Assembly (NCBI GenBank): GCA_949825045.1
Contig: OX463829.1
Span: 27,051,715 to 27,115,714, forward strand
DNA from: Argyresthia goedartella
Taxonomy: Eukaryota > Arthropoda > Insecta > Lepidoptera > Argyresthiidae
DNA: 64,000 bases
Direction: 5' to 3'
Position 1 is the first letter of the stretch. The number at the start of each line of letters is the position of its first letter. The notes beneath the pieces are model-generated. The model was not told the DNA's origin, did no database searches, and saw only the letters and a list, made by a program, of their open reading frames with translations. This document shows positions 22,445-32,142 of this stretch, in pieces. The translations under genes and the position numbers were made by a program.

Positions 22445-22702
22445 ATAATAATAATATAATAATACCTTGGACACTATTCATTGAGATCTAGTCCCAAACT
22501 AGGATTCCCTGTATCTTGGGTACTAGACAACGATACACATATATACTTACGTACAAATATTATACTTAGATAGATAAACAACCATGACTAGGGTACAAAC
22601 ATCCATTCTCATCAAACAAATATTTGCCCCCTCCGGGACTCGAACTCGGCGCCCTTGGCTTCGTAGGCAGGGTCACAGCCGACTCGGCCATTTGGGTCGT
22701 CG
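22445..22702 (-). mobile_element. tRNA-derived SINE S1 (minus copy)
   Basis: Reverse complement of the S1 consensus: (att)n side at 22441, 'agccccaaac'-type body at 22490, head with diverged B box 'gagttcgagtccc' and 'gtcggctgtgaccctgcct' near 22660-22690. Confidence 0.85.
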
Positions 22703-22741
22703 ATTGTTATTACAATTAAATTGACACTAGTTTATAATCAA

Positions 22742-22885
22742 ACCTTAAATTGTAAACTGCGGTTAAAACTTGAATTGTAAACTGCGGTTGAAACTTGAAT
22801 TGTAAACTGCGGTTGAAACTTGAATTGTAAACTGCGGTTGAAACTTGAATTGTAAACTGCGGTTGAAACTTGAATTGTAAATGCC
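22742..22885. repeat. 25-bp tandem repeat, about 5.7 units
   Basis: The unit contains 'ttgtaaactgcggttgaaac'; 'actgcggtt' falls at 22756, 22781, 22806, 22831 and 22856, a constant 25 bases. Minus-strand ORFs across it are repeat artefacts. Confidence 0.9.
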
Positions 22886-22985
22886 AGGGCGAGTGGTGGT
22901 ACAGGGTAAGGAGGATAAAGGGGATGAGCGAAGCGAATCCCCCTTTAACCTTCGTGTTAGGCTGACATGTAAGAACAAAAGAAAC
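22886..22985. repeat. Isolated core of MITE family M
   Basis: Carries the 'gagcgaagcgaatccccctt' and 'gttaggctgacatgtaagaa' core of family M but none of its inverted ends; it abuts the 25-bp tandem repeat. Confidence 0.55.
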
Positions 22986-23223
22986 ATAAATTTTAAACCC
23001 TGTCTCGTTAACAATGTATCGACAGTTTATAATCTTACGCGATATCTTACAAACCAACGGTTTTTATTTTAATCTTATGGGGAAATCTACATTTGGTACG
23101 TATCCAGAGAGAGATCCTCCACAGCACCATCTATTTGATCCTTGTAATAACCTTCTCAAAAATATTCTTATCCTTATCACGTTAGTTTCTACGTAAACAC
23201 GCCTCGACAACAGCGCTTATAAA

Positions 23224-23486
23224 AGGGAAATATTAAACTGCACATCATATACTGATTTGCACAGCAAATATTAGGGCAAAATTCTGCGGTAGCTTAGCTG
23301 AAGGGTAAAGGCGGTGGGCGAAGCGAAGCCCCCTTTATCCTTTGTGTTAGGTTGACCATGTAAGAACAACAATAAATACTTAAAACATAAACTAGTAGTC
23401 CACATAAAATATTTAAAACATAAAAAGTGTTTTTGGTGATCCTTTTTTGCTGTGCAAATCAGTATTTTCGATGTGCGATTAAATAC
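23224..23486. mobile_element. MITE family M, copy 2
   Basis: Same ends and core as 20667-20905; left end 'aaatattaaactgcacatca', right end reads 'gatgtgcgattaaatactag'. Confidence 0.75.
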
Positions 23487-24748
23487 TAGCCCTTATAAAC
23501 ATGGAGAGCATCAGCTCTATTGAACAACCTCAGAACTTGGCATACATAGGTATCTCGCTTCTTCAACATTATTATGTTTCTTCATACAAGCTTATCGGTA
23601 AGAATATTGTCACTTCTTATTTGCCCCTATCCTATAATGTATTATTATTGAATACATTTGGATACACGAGTAGATAAATAGCATTGTCTAGTGCACGTAG
23701 TGGACATGACGTTATTGACAATGTCAAATGAATTAACTCGTAGCGTGGGCTTATTCAGACGTTCGAAAAATTAATTATCAAATTAAGCATCATTATTAAT
23801 TTCGAACGCGGAGCTGAAAATTACAGTGTTCTCCTGCTAGAACATTTTTCCACTTACCAAAAATCCCAGATGCACAACTGACAACTCAAAATTTGACGAA
23901 CACTCAAAATCATGCTTTACAATGTCTCTCTCGAGGGAATTGTTATTAACGTAACGTAACTTAACGTAAAACATAAAATAAAATATATTCCATAGTTATT
24001 TTAGCCCTCTACCAGACACCAAACATTTTCTAAATAACCATGTTAGGTCACTCGATTCATCCAAGTTTGAAATCGTTTCAGCCGTATTTTATAGACTACA
24101 AAAGGCTAACACATTTTTTTTATTATGTACTCTTCTTAATCAAAAAAAACTCTAAATCTGCAAATTCTATGATGTAAAACGGACCGCACTTCACAAGACA
24201 TTCGACCCCTGGCGTGACCTGTCATCACTTGTCTGGCGCTGTCACTCGCATTTTAAATGTTCACAAAAGAAGTGGGTGTTTTGTGTAAATAAATGTATAC
24301 GCGAAGTTGCGATAGTTTGAGTGAAATAAGTTCAATTAAAAATGCTAGACGTAGTGAAGTAGATTGTGCTTTGATTGGAATACCAACATCATAAAATGAA
24401 AATTTCACATCTTGCCAGCGTCAAAAAGTTAACAAGTTGCCAGCTATGGAGAGAGACATTTTTAATGACCAAAGAACTATTCGAAGAATGGGAATAGGTG
24501 GTGTTGATTCGAAAGGAAGCAGAAAACTCCAACAAAAATTGAACCGCCACGATCTGAAATGAAATCGAACGTCTCACTGACTGAAAAAAGACTACCACCT
24601 TCCACGAGCAATAAACTGAAGAAAATGTGTACACCTACGACTTCTAAGGAGTATTCTGAGAGCAGCAAACCTTCATCATTTGTCAGTCATAAAAAATAAA
24701 ACTGTACTTCCGACACTTGCAAGTGTGATATATATATAGACAAGAGAT
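23487..24748. other. No supported gene
   Basis: An ATG at about 24341 and ORFs to 24668 have no recognised domain. Several 'taacgtaac' strings near 23950. Ends in a (ta)n tract beside the SINE. Confidence 0.3.
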
Positions 24749-24985
24749 TGCGACCCGAATGGCTGAGTCGGCAGTGACCCTGCATACGAAGCCAAGGGTC
24801 CCGGGTTCGAGTCCCGGTGGGGGCAAATATTTGTTTGATGAGAACGGATGTTTGTACCTTAGTCATGGTTGTTTTTCTATCTAAGTATAATATTTATCTA
24901 TATGAGTATGTGTATCGTTGTCTAGTACCCAAAGGGAATCCTAGTTTGGGGCTAGATCAATGGGTGTAAATAGTGTCCAAGGTTG
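24749..24985 (+). mobile_element. tRNA-derived SINE S1, copy 3
   Basis: A box 'tggctgagtcgg', B box 'ggttcgagtcc', S1 body, no long (att)n tail. Follows a (ta)n tract, as does copy 1. Confidence 0.88.
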
Positions 24986-25039
24986 TTATAGATGCAAGAA
25001 TGCTTGAAAAGCGAAAACGTTGAAGTCATATATTTTGAC

Positions 25040-25650
25040 AGCAGGAAGGCACTAAACCATGGTATTTGACAAGAAAGGTGACCATTCACTTCACCATCAC
25101 TTCATCATCATCAGGAAGACGGTTGTACGGTTACGCCAAAAGCAGAAATTTCAAATGTATCACTGCCGTTGGCTGACAACAGAAAATCGTATTTTACCAC
25201 ACTCAATAATTAAAATGTTAAACTGCAGTCCATATTACATGGCAATTAAAATCTATAATAGACTACCAAAATTCATTACAGGCTTAGGTACGGCAACTTT
25301 GTTCTCTAGACATCTAAAATCATATTGATTAGATAAATGCTTTTATTCCATAGATGAATTCTTGTCAGATATCCCAGTACAAACAACCAATTTAGTTTTA
25401 TTTATGTGATGCGCTGCCTAATATTACTTTTGTATTACAAGCTCCTAATTACTAATAAAAACTACCTAGGTACTTGTTATTTATGAGAGAATAGATTTTA
25501 TTGGATATCTTTATGACTCCTATATTACGATAGGCATTATAGTTAAAGACATTATCTTTTGTGCTATACTCGAAAAGACTAACTATTAAGTTCTTACAAA
25601 TATGTTGACATCTGTATAACACTTAGTTGCAATAAACTTGTATGTTGGAA
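25040..25650 (+). pseudogene. RT C-terminal end of a non-LTR element
   Basis: 25059-25328 encodes 'NCSPYYMAIKIYNRLP' and 'LFSRHLKSY', then after the stop 'LDKCFYSIDEFLS' continues in frame. This is the conserved C-terminus of many insect LINE polymerases. No catalytic motifs remain. An 'aataaa' at about 25631 may mark the 3' end. Confidence 0.6.
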
Positions 25651-25714
25651 GCTCGAACTCATCAATCACATTAAAAACGTTGGTTGACTACATTGTTTAA
25701 GTCTACACTTCTGT

Positions 25715-27350
25715 TTGGTTTTTACTATAAAGAAAGAACCATCATATATAATCACCAAGTTACAAACATTAAAAAAACCCGACTTCAAGTTGAAGCCCTA
25801 TTTCTTCCTCCCCTGTCGGGATGCGAATGTCGTCTCTGTACAAGATGATGATGAAACTATTGGTCTGAGGCTAAAACATAGAAACGGTTGCACACGCATA
25901 CCACCATCAAGAACTACGTTTCAGGCAACAAGGGGCTACGAAGATGTGGAGAGTCATATGTTGCCTTTAATATTAAGCTGGGAGGTCACAGTTCATTAAC
26001 TATAGGGTACAACCCTCGAAAGGGCTCTGATTTGCCTTGCAAAAAAATTATAATTGCAAAAGGACAAATATATATCGCGTTAAGCCGAGTCAGAAGTTTG
26101 GAAGGCTTACGGCCGGTTTCCTGGGCGCTGATTAAGTTAACAACTTGGTTAAAATGATTGGAGCAAATCACGTGCCGCTAATATTCAAAATATTTATAAA
26201 AGATTGGCTGAAATCAGTTTAACCAATTTGTTAACTTAACACGCTCAGCGCGGCAAGCTGACCAGCTTACTTTCAGATGATGCGGTATCGGGTTGCTTAG
26301 ATACGATGCTAAAGTTTCCGTTATGCCGGCATCGGGTCGAAGACACCCGTTCCGACTTTTTACCTTTGAGGTCAAATATCTCATAAAACTCATTGGTATG
26401 AGTCTAGATAATATTTTTAATGGATTTTTAATGAACCAATCAGTACTAAGCTGGCTGCGGACCAAGATCCCGTGATTAGAAGATTTAAAAAAAAATAAAA
26501 AAAATGTCGGATCCCTTCGACCTGGCATCCGCACTGAAAGGAAGTCATATCGATAAAATGTTAGTGTTGTCAATGAAACATCGACATATTTTATCGACGT
26601 TTTTATTTGTCAACAAAAGAGATCAAACTTTCAATTAGAATTGAAAGTTGATTCAGTTCTCTCTGGTACCACATTCTGAAGGATTCGCATAGAATGACCC
26701 GTAGTTGGGATTTTATGTATGGTAGGACTCAAATTAATTTCACGTTGAAATACCTTTCTGTACAAATCGCTGTCTGATGTGGCTTCTTCTCTACTTTCGG
26801 TGGACACTTCACCACTGCACATTCTCAGCATTCTTCTGGAACGCTTCATTTTTAAATTGTCAATTTGTAATTTTCTAACACTATACGTAAACACAACGTC
26901 ATTAGATCACATCACTAGACAAACTAATCCGTCATCCAGTGCGGTTATCGGGTCATCGGGTATCGGGTGTTTCAGACCCGATAGCCGCACCTAATGAAAA
27001 AACTTTCCCAATGGGCCGATATCGGGTCGCATAGATCCGATAGTAATTTTCTTCTTTTGAGGGTATGATTTGACGAGACATATCCAAAAATCAATGTACC
27101 TCTTTCCTACTCATGCTACAACCAGTGTATTTGCATCCCGGCCCAACGGAAAGTACACCATTTTGGCCCTCGCATCGTGGGACAGTTGCGCATCGGGTGC
27201 CTTCCACCCGATACCGCGCTGAGCGTGTTAACCAGCGCCCAGGAAACCGGCCGATAGTCTTGTCAGATTTGGACACCAACAAATGATTAAATCGACCACA
27301 TGATGACAGATCGTTATCGGAAATTACGAGACTACGAAATCTGTCTTCCA
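25715..27350 (+). pseudogene. Helitron-type (PIF1-like) helicase C-terminal remnant
   Basis: 'DDDETIGLRL', 'TFQATRGYEDVESHMLPLIL', then a motif-V-like 'SWEVTVH' and, after frameshifts, 'GTTLERALICLAKK' and 'KGQIYIALSRVRSLEGL' (helicase motif VI). Known for Helitron Rep-Hel proteins: DNA unwinding during rolling-circle transposition. The frame breaks at 26110 where a TIR element sits; beyond it (27254 on) the reading resumes as 'IVLSDLDTNK*LNRPHDDRS'. At least three frame lesions plus the insertion, so inactive. Rep and upstream helicase motifs are absent. Confidence 0.65.
26110..27253. mobile_element. 1.14-kb TIR element inside the helicase remnant
   Basis: Ends are inverted repeats beginning 'cggccggtttcctgggcgct' at both sides, flanked by tta (left) and ata (right), compatible with a 3-bp target duplication of TWA type as in PIF/Harbinger with one change. 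Inside, 'tatcgggt'/'acccgata' recurs at least seven times in both orientations (e.g. 26285, 26330, 26945, 26980, 27015, 27195, 27215), and 'cacgctcagcgcgg' is inverted as 'ccgcgctgagcgtg'. No transposase recognised. Confidence 0.6.
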
Positions 27351-27414
27351 ATAATCAATAATATAATAAAGTGTGAAAAGTGAGCTAAATACAATACGAA
27401 TATATGGCATATAA

Positions 27415-27660
27415 GTGAAAAAATGCAAACAAAGGACGTTAACACCACAAATAATTCACCAAGTTAAAAACTTGAAAAAACCATGCCCTATTACGTCCGC
27501 CCCGGTCGATGCGAATGTCCTCAAAATACACGAAAACAAGGCAACGAAATCTGTCTTACTGACAGTCAAGCCTACACGTATTACACGACATTTAAAACGA
27601 ATATACGGTACTAATAGACAGAATACATCTAATGGCAATTACCTTAAACACCACTTATAA
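27415..27660 (+). other. Small ORF, unrecognised
   Basis: 81 codons, basic, ending 'GNYLKHHL'. Its DNA near 27460 resembles 25745 ('caccaagtta.aaac.t.aaaaaaacc' then 'gatgcgaatgtc'), so it may be part of a diverged second copy of the helicase-linked sequence. No function inferred. Confidence 0.3.
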
Positions 27661-27703
27661 GTCACAGTAAAGCATATTATTGCTTTACTGTGACTTATAA
27701 GTG
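27652..27703. repeat. Perfect 23-bp-stem hairpin
   Basis: 27652-27674 (cacttataagtcacagtaaa + gca) pairs perfectly with 27681-27703 around a six-base loop tattat. Its arm begins within the stop codon region of the preceding small ORF. It could be a terminator-like end of the Helitron remnant, but no CTRR end follows directly. Confidence 0.8.
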
Positions 27704-28526
27704 CAACTTCGTTTACCTGGATGATGTCATAATTCGAGTCTTTATGCTTTACAAAACAAATTAATGGACCGATTTATAATTTTCAAAAAATAGGACTGAA
27801 CTGGATGGTGGTCAACCTTTCGATATATATTTTTTTTGAAATCGTACCATAAATAGTACCAGTTTTGAGGTAACAAAAAAAAATAAACCGATTTGAGAAC
27901 TTCCTCCTTTTTTGAAGACGGTTAAAAATGGAGCTATTCATGTATTCGATTTTATTACTTACACATGAAAGCTGTTTAATGAAATTAGGTCAATAGTCAA
28001 CCCTGTCATTCTGAGGAACGCATCCTGATATCCTGCTTTTGACTGTGATCTGTGATGATAGAGAACAAATAAGAGAACTCGATTTAGGATGAATTCTGAA
28101 AGCTCTTGAGAGCAAAACAAACACAGTCAGAATTTTTAAATTGCATTGACAAAATTTCCAAGCATTGAGAAACGAGATGATTATTTGGGGTGAATCACAA
28201 ATATCTCCACATTCTGGCATATGGGGATGTCATTGAAAAAAGGCGCCAAAATTATGATATATCGTTCTTTTTATTCCCTTGCACCACTCAGGCTTCCGTA
28301 CTTTACGTGAAACTTGTCAATGACAGTGACTGGCAGAAGGCGCGAAATGGACTGAGACGTACCAAAATTATGTCCAGATCGAAAATTCCTGCTTTTGAAT
28401 CTAAGTTACACTTCAAAGCATGAGCAAATAATTGAATAGTTACCACATTTGAAATAATTGGGCTTGTTATTATAATAAATATTTCATATTTTTTCCGTGC
28501 GTTTATTACAAATATATACTGGTATT
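27704..28526. other. No gene; one lepidopteran repeat scrap
   Basis: 27880-27925 ('gaacttcctccttttttgaa' then 'gacggtta') resembles a common lepidopteran repeat end. ORFs at 27990-28423 have no motif. Confidence 0.35.
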
Positions 28527-28748
28527 TAATCGCACAGCAAAAATACCGATTTGCTTAGCAAAAAAGGATCAGCAAAAACAGTTTTTACATTTTAAATGTT
28601 AAATGACTACGTAAGTTTATTTGTTTATTAAGTTTATTTTAAGTATTTTTGTTGTAACCTAATTCACCTTCACCTAATCTATCGCAGCAAATATAAGGGA
28701 TATTTGCTGTGCAAATCAATCTTTTTGAAGTGCAGTTTAATATTTCCT
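28527..28748. mobile_element. MITE family M, copy 3 (inverted, core diverged)
   Basis: Starts 'ggtatttaatcgcacagcaa' and ends 'gaagtgcagtttaatatttc', the M ends in reversed order. The 'gagcgaagcgaagcc' core is deleted. Confidence 0.65.
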
Positions 28749-28941
28749 CAAATATATTAGTTTTTCATTAAAACAAAAAAATAATAATTATGAGCTTTCC
28801 TGCTAAACTAGGATATCAACTTTCATTCATTCATATCATACAAAAAACGTCAAATTTATCCTAAATTTAAGCTTCGGTAGGTCAAAAGTGCTAATATATC
28901 AGAAAATTAAAATGGGGTTGTATTATAGTATATATTGTATA

Positions 28942-29092
28942 AAAGAGATCTAAAAATCAATCTGTGGGAGTTTCTACGCCCTTCTTCTCCCACAGTGGTC
29001 CAATGTAGAGAAGGGGCAAAAAATGACGATTGCTAAGAATATGTAAATATCTACAGTAATAAAGTACTTTTGAGTTTGAGTTTGAGTTTGTA
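28942..29092 (+). mobile_element. 3' terminus of the 49.5-54.4 kb CR1-like family
   Basis: Shares 'gagatctaaaaatcaatctg', 'cccttcttctcccacagtgg' and 'gtaaatatctacagta' with 49465-49605 (which is inverted). It ends in four 'tttgag' units; the other ends in 'tttgac' units. Coding part absent. Confidence 0.7.
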
Positions 29093-29332
29093 TTATATGT
29101 ATTATAGTAACACGCAACTTTTGAGGCCCGTTTCGTCACGATAGGTTGAAAAAAAAGTCATACAACGCCAGCCCAGCCTGCAACATGGCTTTACATATAT
29201 CGCTGCAGCAGAAAAGTGAGACAAGTGTGTAATCTTAATTTCAATCATGCAGTTTTAAGATATTTTGAACATCCATTTTTTTTTCGCAAGAATCTTACCA
29301 ATATTCTTTCTAGATCCCAAGAAAAAGCAAGT

Positions 29333-29515
29333 TTTGGATGAAAAACACATTTTTTTGTATTGTTCCCGTTGACTTATAATGTTTTTAAACATACAGGTTG
29401 AAGGTGAAGGTCGTCTTCATAACATACACATATTTTTTTGGGACTTAGGAAGTGTCTCCTTTAAGATAAAAAAATGCTTAAAAATGTGTGTTTGGCAATA
29501 CCCAGCGTCTTAAGT
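29333..29515 (+). repeat. Segment U, copy 1 (precedes H2)
   Basis: Duplicated at 33433-33628: 'gaaaaacacatttttttgta', 'tgttcccgttgacttat', 'acaggttgaaggtgaaggtc', 'ttttttgggacttaggaagt'. An open stretch after 'acag' reads VEGEGRLHNIHIFFWDLGSV; it could be an exon scrap but is not identified. Confidence 0.6.
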
Positions 29516-29973
29516 TATACACGTATCATAAACCCTCTTTACTGCGTCCAAAAACCGCACGTTACGACCAGCATAATACTATACCACTTGGTAAAAACTC
29601 ATTTCTTATCTGAATATTGATACATTATGACCATAAAGTATACATTTTCGAGAAATTATGACATTCAAATTTCGAACGCCGACGCCCGTCTGCGTGCCTG
29701 CCCTAGGTTGTCTGTGAAGTTGGTACTACTGAACAAGCTAAATAAGTACAGAGCAATGTCCAATGCCACAATGCCGGTCGAACATGCGGTTCCTGAACAC
29801 ATCAAAGAGAGCTTATGATATGTGTGTAGATAAACTAGTGTACGTAACTGAACATAATTAGGCATTAAAACTCTCGAGTGACATTATTATGAAACTCGCC
29901 TTCGGCTCGTTTCATAAACCCACTCTCGAGTACTAATGCCCTCCATTATGTATCAGTCACATAAACTACTATT
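29516..29973 (+). mobile_element. H-family element, copy H2
   Basis: Core from a diverged left repeat ('tatacacgtatcataaac') to 'ttatgatatgtgtgtagata' (about 29814-29833), then the full palindrome arm pair with 'actcgccttcggctcgtttc' at its centre. The frame 29627-29818 ends 'PVEHAVPEHIKESL', stop inside the right repeat. Confidence 0.82.
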
Positions 29974-29987
29974 ATTCCCATAGACAT

Positions 29988-30115
29988 TACTAGTAAATGA
30001 CCCAAGAACGCCAATAAGATTAAATCTAATGTGCACTTTTTGTTAAGAGTATAAAAACAACACAGAATAGGCGAAGAGCACAATTACATTAATCTTCACC
30101 ATCATCGTTTCTGAG
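29988..30115 (+). repeat. Segment D, copy 1
   Basis: Direct repeat of 32016-32142: 'aagaacgccaataagattaa', 'tctaatgtgcactttttgtt', 'acattaatcttcacca'. About 125 bp, non-coding. The 1.9 kb between copies holds the F repeat pair and the GC-rich ORF. Confidence 0.8.
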
Positions 30116-30379
30116 TTACGGCTCTCCATTCTAACTAAGTAATGCTTAGGACAATGGGTCATATCGTAAGCCATTAGGTCGGCTATAATGGAGTACTGAG
30201 ACTTAGAACCGGCAGACAGAAGGCGAGTTAGCACTTCTCGGAGAACTCCGTATAAATTTATACGCGGTGTTTTTTTTTTAATTTTGTTCCTGAAGCGTAG
30301 CAGCTATGTCTCAGCTGAACTGTCGATTTCTATTTAAAAAAATATGAACTTATATATATTTTTTTATTATAAAGAATAA

Positions 30380-30690
30380 TCTGAAAGATCGTGCGGGTAG
30401 CAACATCTGACTGAGACGGGTACTGGATGGGCGACCGTTTCTATGTGGCATTTGTTTCGGGTGCTTCGGATGATACCTGAAGCTGCAGGTCCCGGCTACT
30501 ATGGCTACTCGGTGGTAGTAGACGTAAAGCTGGTCAGAGGCCCTAATAGACCAGCTTGATAATTTCTGACAGTCGGGTTGTGCACTAACCTGACACCCGT
30601 CCATCAACCCGCACTGAGCCAGCGTGGTGGAGTATGGCTCAATCTTCCATTATGGCCCCTCGGTAGGGACATTAATGCAATAGGCTACAT
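30380..30690 (+). mobile_element. 5S-rRNA-like repeat family F, plus copy
   Basis: Near its start 'gggtactggatgggcgaccg' resembles the 3' control region of 5S rRNA (box C, typically ggatgggtgacc). It continues with 'gaagctgcaggtcccggcta' and 'ccatcaacccgcactgagcc'. A 5S-derived SINE (SINE3-like) is one explanation; a LINE 3' end with a chance match is another. An inverted partner follows at 30700. Confidence 0.5.
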
Positions 30691-30699
30691 TCATTATAT

Positions 30700-30870
30700 A
30701 ATTTCCCCACCAAGGGAAACGGGCCTTTACCCTGGATCCGAGTAAGATTAAGCCATACTCGACCACGCTGGCTCAGTGCGGGTTGATGGAGGGGTTATAC
30801 GACCACTACAACGTAGCGATAGTAGCCGGGACCTACAGCTTTACGTGTCATCCGAAACACTGAAAATCCG
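30700..30870 (-). mobile_element. Repeat family F, minus copy (tail to tail)
   Basis: Reads on the minus strand 'gtgtttcggatgacacgtaa', 'gctgtaggtcccggctacta', 'ccatcaacccgcactgagcc', then 'gatccagggtaaaggcccgt'. With 30380-30690 it forms long inverted arms (about 50 bp matching at 30594-30645 and 30746-30797). Confidence 0.65.
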
Positions 30871-31132
30871 ATAATGTACTTAAGATAAATTAAACCAAAG
30901 TGAATCTAACAGAACCTAACAGAAAACAACAACCAGAATAAAATTTAGAGTGACAGTTTATTGGTTATTTACAGTGAAGTAATTTAAAAAAATGAAAGGA
31001 AGATGAAGATGAATGAGGTGAAACAGATTTTATAAAATACAGATGTCTGGATAGAAAGAAGGAAGCGGAGAACACGAAGAGAAGTAGACCAGTGGGGTGA
31101 TGACCAGGATGCGGGCGTATTTGTAGTTGTAG

Positions 31133-31924
31133 ATGTTGTTGAAATCGTCGTTGTGCGAAGTCATTCGTGATGATCTCCTCGCTCATAGTTCGGGGCCGGA
31201 ATTGGCGCGCCTGCGTGCCGTTTGTCAGTCCGACTCGGGGTTGTGGCTGCACGCAATGCCTTCTCCCCAGCTGGGAACTTTCCTGGACGACGACACTTTG
31301 CGCGTGGCAGTCGCTTTGCGTTTGGGCTGCACTATCTGCCAGCCGCATCGATGCGTTTGTGGGGCATGGGTCAATGAGTTGGGTCGCCATGGCCTACATT
31401 GTACCAGGAGCGCTGGCAGGTTTTCGCGGCACCACGCAATAAACGACATCGTTCGTAGGGCTTTGATATCGGCCAACGTTCCTAGTGTGTTGGAGCCGCC
31501 AGGTTTGTGCCGGTCGGATGGGAAGCGTCCGGACGGCTTGACCCTGGTACCTTGGGAGAGAGGACGTTCCCTGCTATGGGATGCGACCTGCGTCTGCACA
31601 TTTGCAGCCTCCCATGTCGGGTCAACGGCGGCCCGCGCTGGTGCAGCCGCCGAGTCTGCCGCAAGACAGAAGTGCCTTAAGTATGCCGCACTCACGGGAA
31701 GCTACATCTTTGTGCCTCTTGCGCTCGAGACGACTGGGGTTTGGGGGACACAAGGGAAAATATTTATTAAGGATCTGGGGCGCCGTCTAAGGGATAGAGG
31801 ATTTGACAACCGCTCTGGGGCATTTCTGATGCAAAGGATCTCCCTGGCGGTGCAGCGGGGAAATGCTGCAAGCGTCATGGGAACCTTAGCCTCGGCAATG
31901 TCCCGGGGTGGTTTATTCGCATAG
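31133..31924 (+). CDS. C-terminal zinc-finger/nuclease-like region of a retroelement polyprotein (truncated)
   Basis: 263 codons, markedly GC-rich against AT-rich flanks. Seen: 'CTICQPHRCVCGAWVNELG' with 'RHGLHCTRSAGRFSRHH' gives a Cys/His cluster, followed by 'NDIVRRALISANVPSVLEPP', 'GKRPDGLTLVPWERGRSLLW' and 'DATCV', then a conserved-looking 'QRISLAVQRGNAASVMGT' end. R-P-D followed by W-D after a short gap is the layout of the PD-(D/E)XK restriction-like endonuclease that follows RT in R2-type LINEs; I recall similar C-termini in many invertebrate RT proteins. An in-frame TAG directly before the ATG and the missing RT show 5' truncation. Ends in an A-rich tail with aataaa. Coding of a functional protein is unlikely. 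Confidence 0.6.
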   Translation: MLLKSSLCEVIRDDLLAHSSGPELARLRAVCQSDSGLWLHAMPSPQLGTFLDDDTLRVAVALRLGCTICQPHRCVCGAWVNELGRHGLHCTRSAGRFSRHHAINDIVRRALISANVPSVLEPPGLCRSDGKRPDGLTLVPWERGRSLLWDATCVCTFAASHVGSTAARAGAAAESAARQKCLKYAALTGSYIFVPLALETTGVWGTQGKIFIKDLGRRLRDRGFDNRSGAFLMQRISLAVQRGNAASVMGTLASAMSRGGLFA

Positions 31925-32015
31925 TTGTTTCTTTTAGTGTTTCTATTTTATTTTTAATTCATATATTTTGGTTACTTTCATTGGTAATAAAAAAATAAAA
32001 TTTAAAAAATAAATT

Positions 32016-32142
32016 ACTATTAAATGCCCCAAGAACGCCAATAAGATTAAATCTAATGTGCACTTTTTGTTAAGTGCAGAAAAACAACACAGAAGAGGCG
32101 AAGAACGCAATTACATTAATCTTCACCAACACCGTTTCTGAG
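32016..32142 (+). repeat. Segment D, copy 2
   Basis: Direct repeat of 29988-30115, starting just after the A-rich tail of the truncated retroelement. Confidence 0.8.

Noticed and set aside
22742..22885. CRISPR-like array
   Set aside because: Units are contiguous with no unique spacers, and the genome is eukaryotic.
22716..23057. Repetitive ORF 'QFKFQPQFTIQVSTAVYN'
   Set aside because: Artefact of the 25-bp tandem repeat; no gene context.
31225..31695. Opposite-strand and alternate-frame ORFs over the GC-rich island
   Set aside because: High GC lowers stop frequency in all frames; only the 263-codon plus frame shows conserved-looking motifs.
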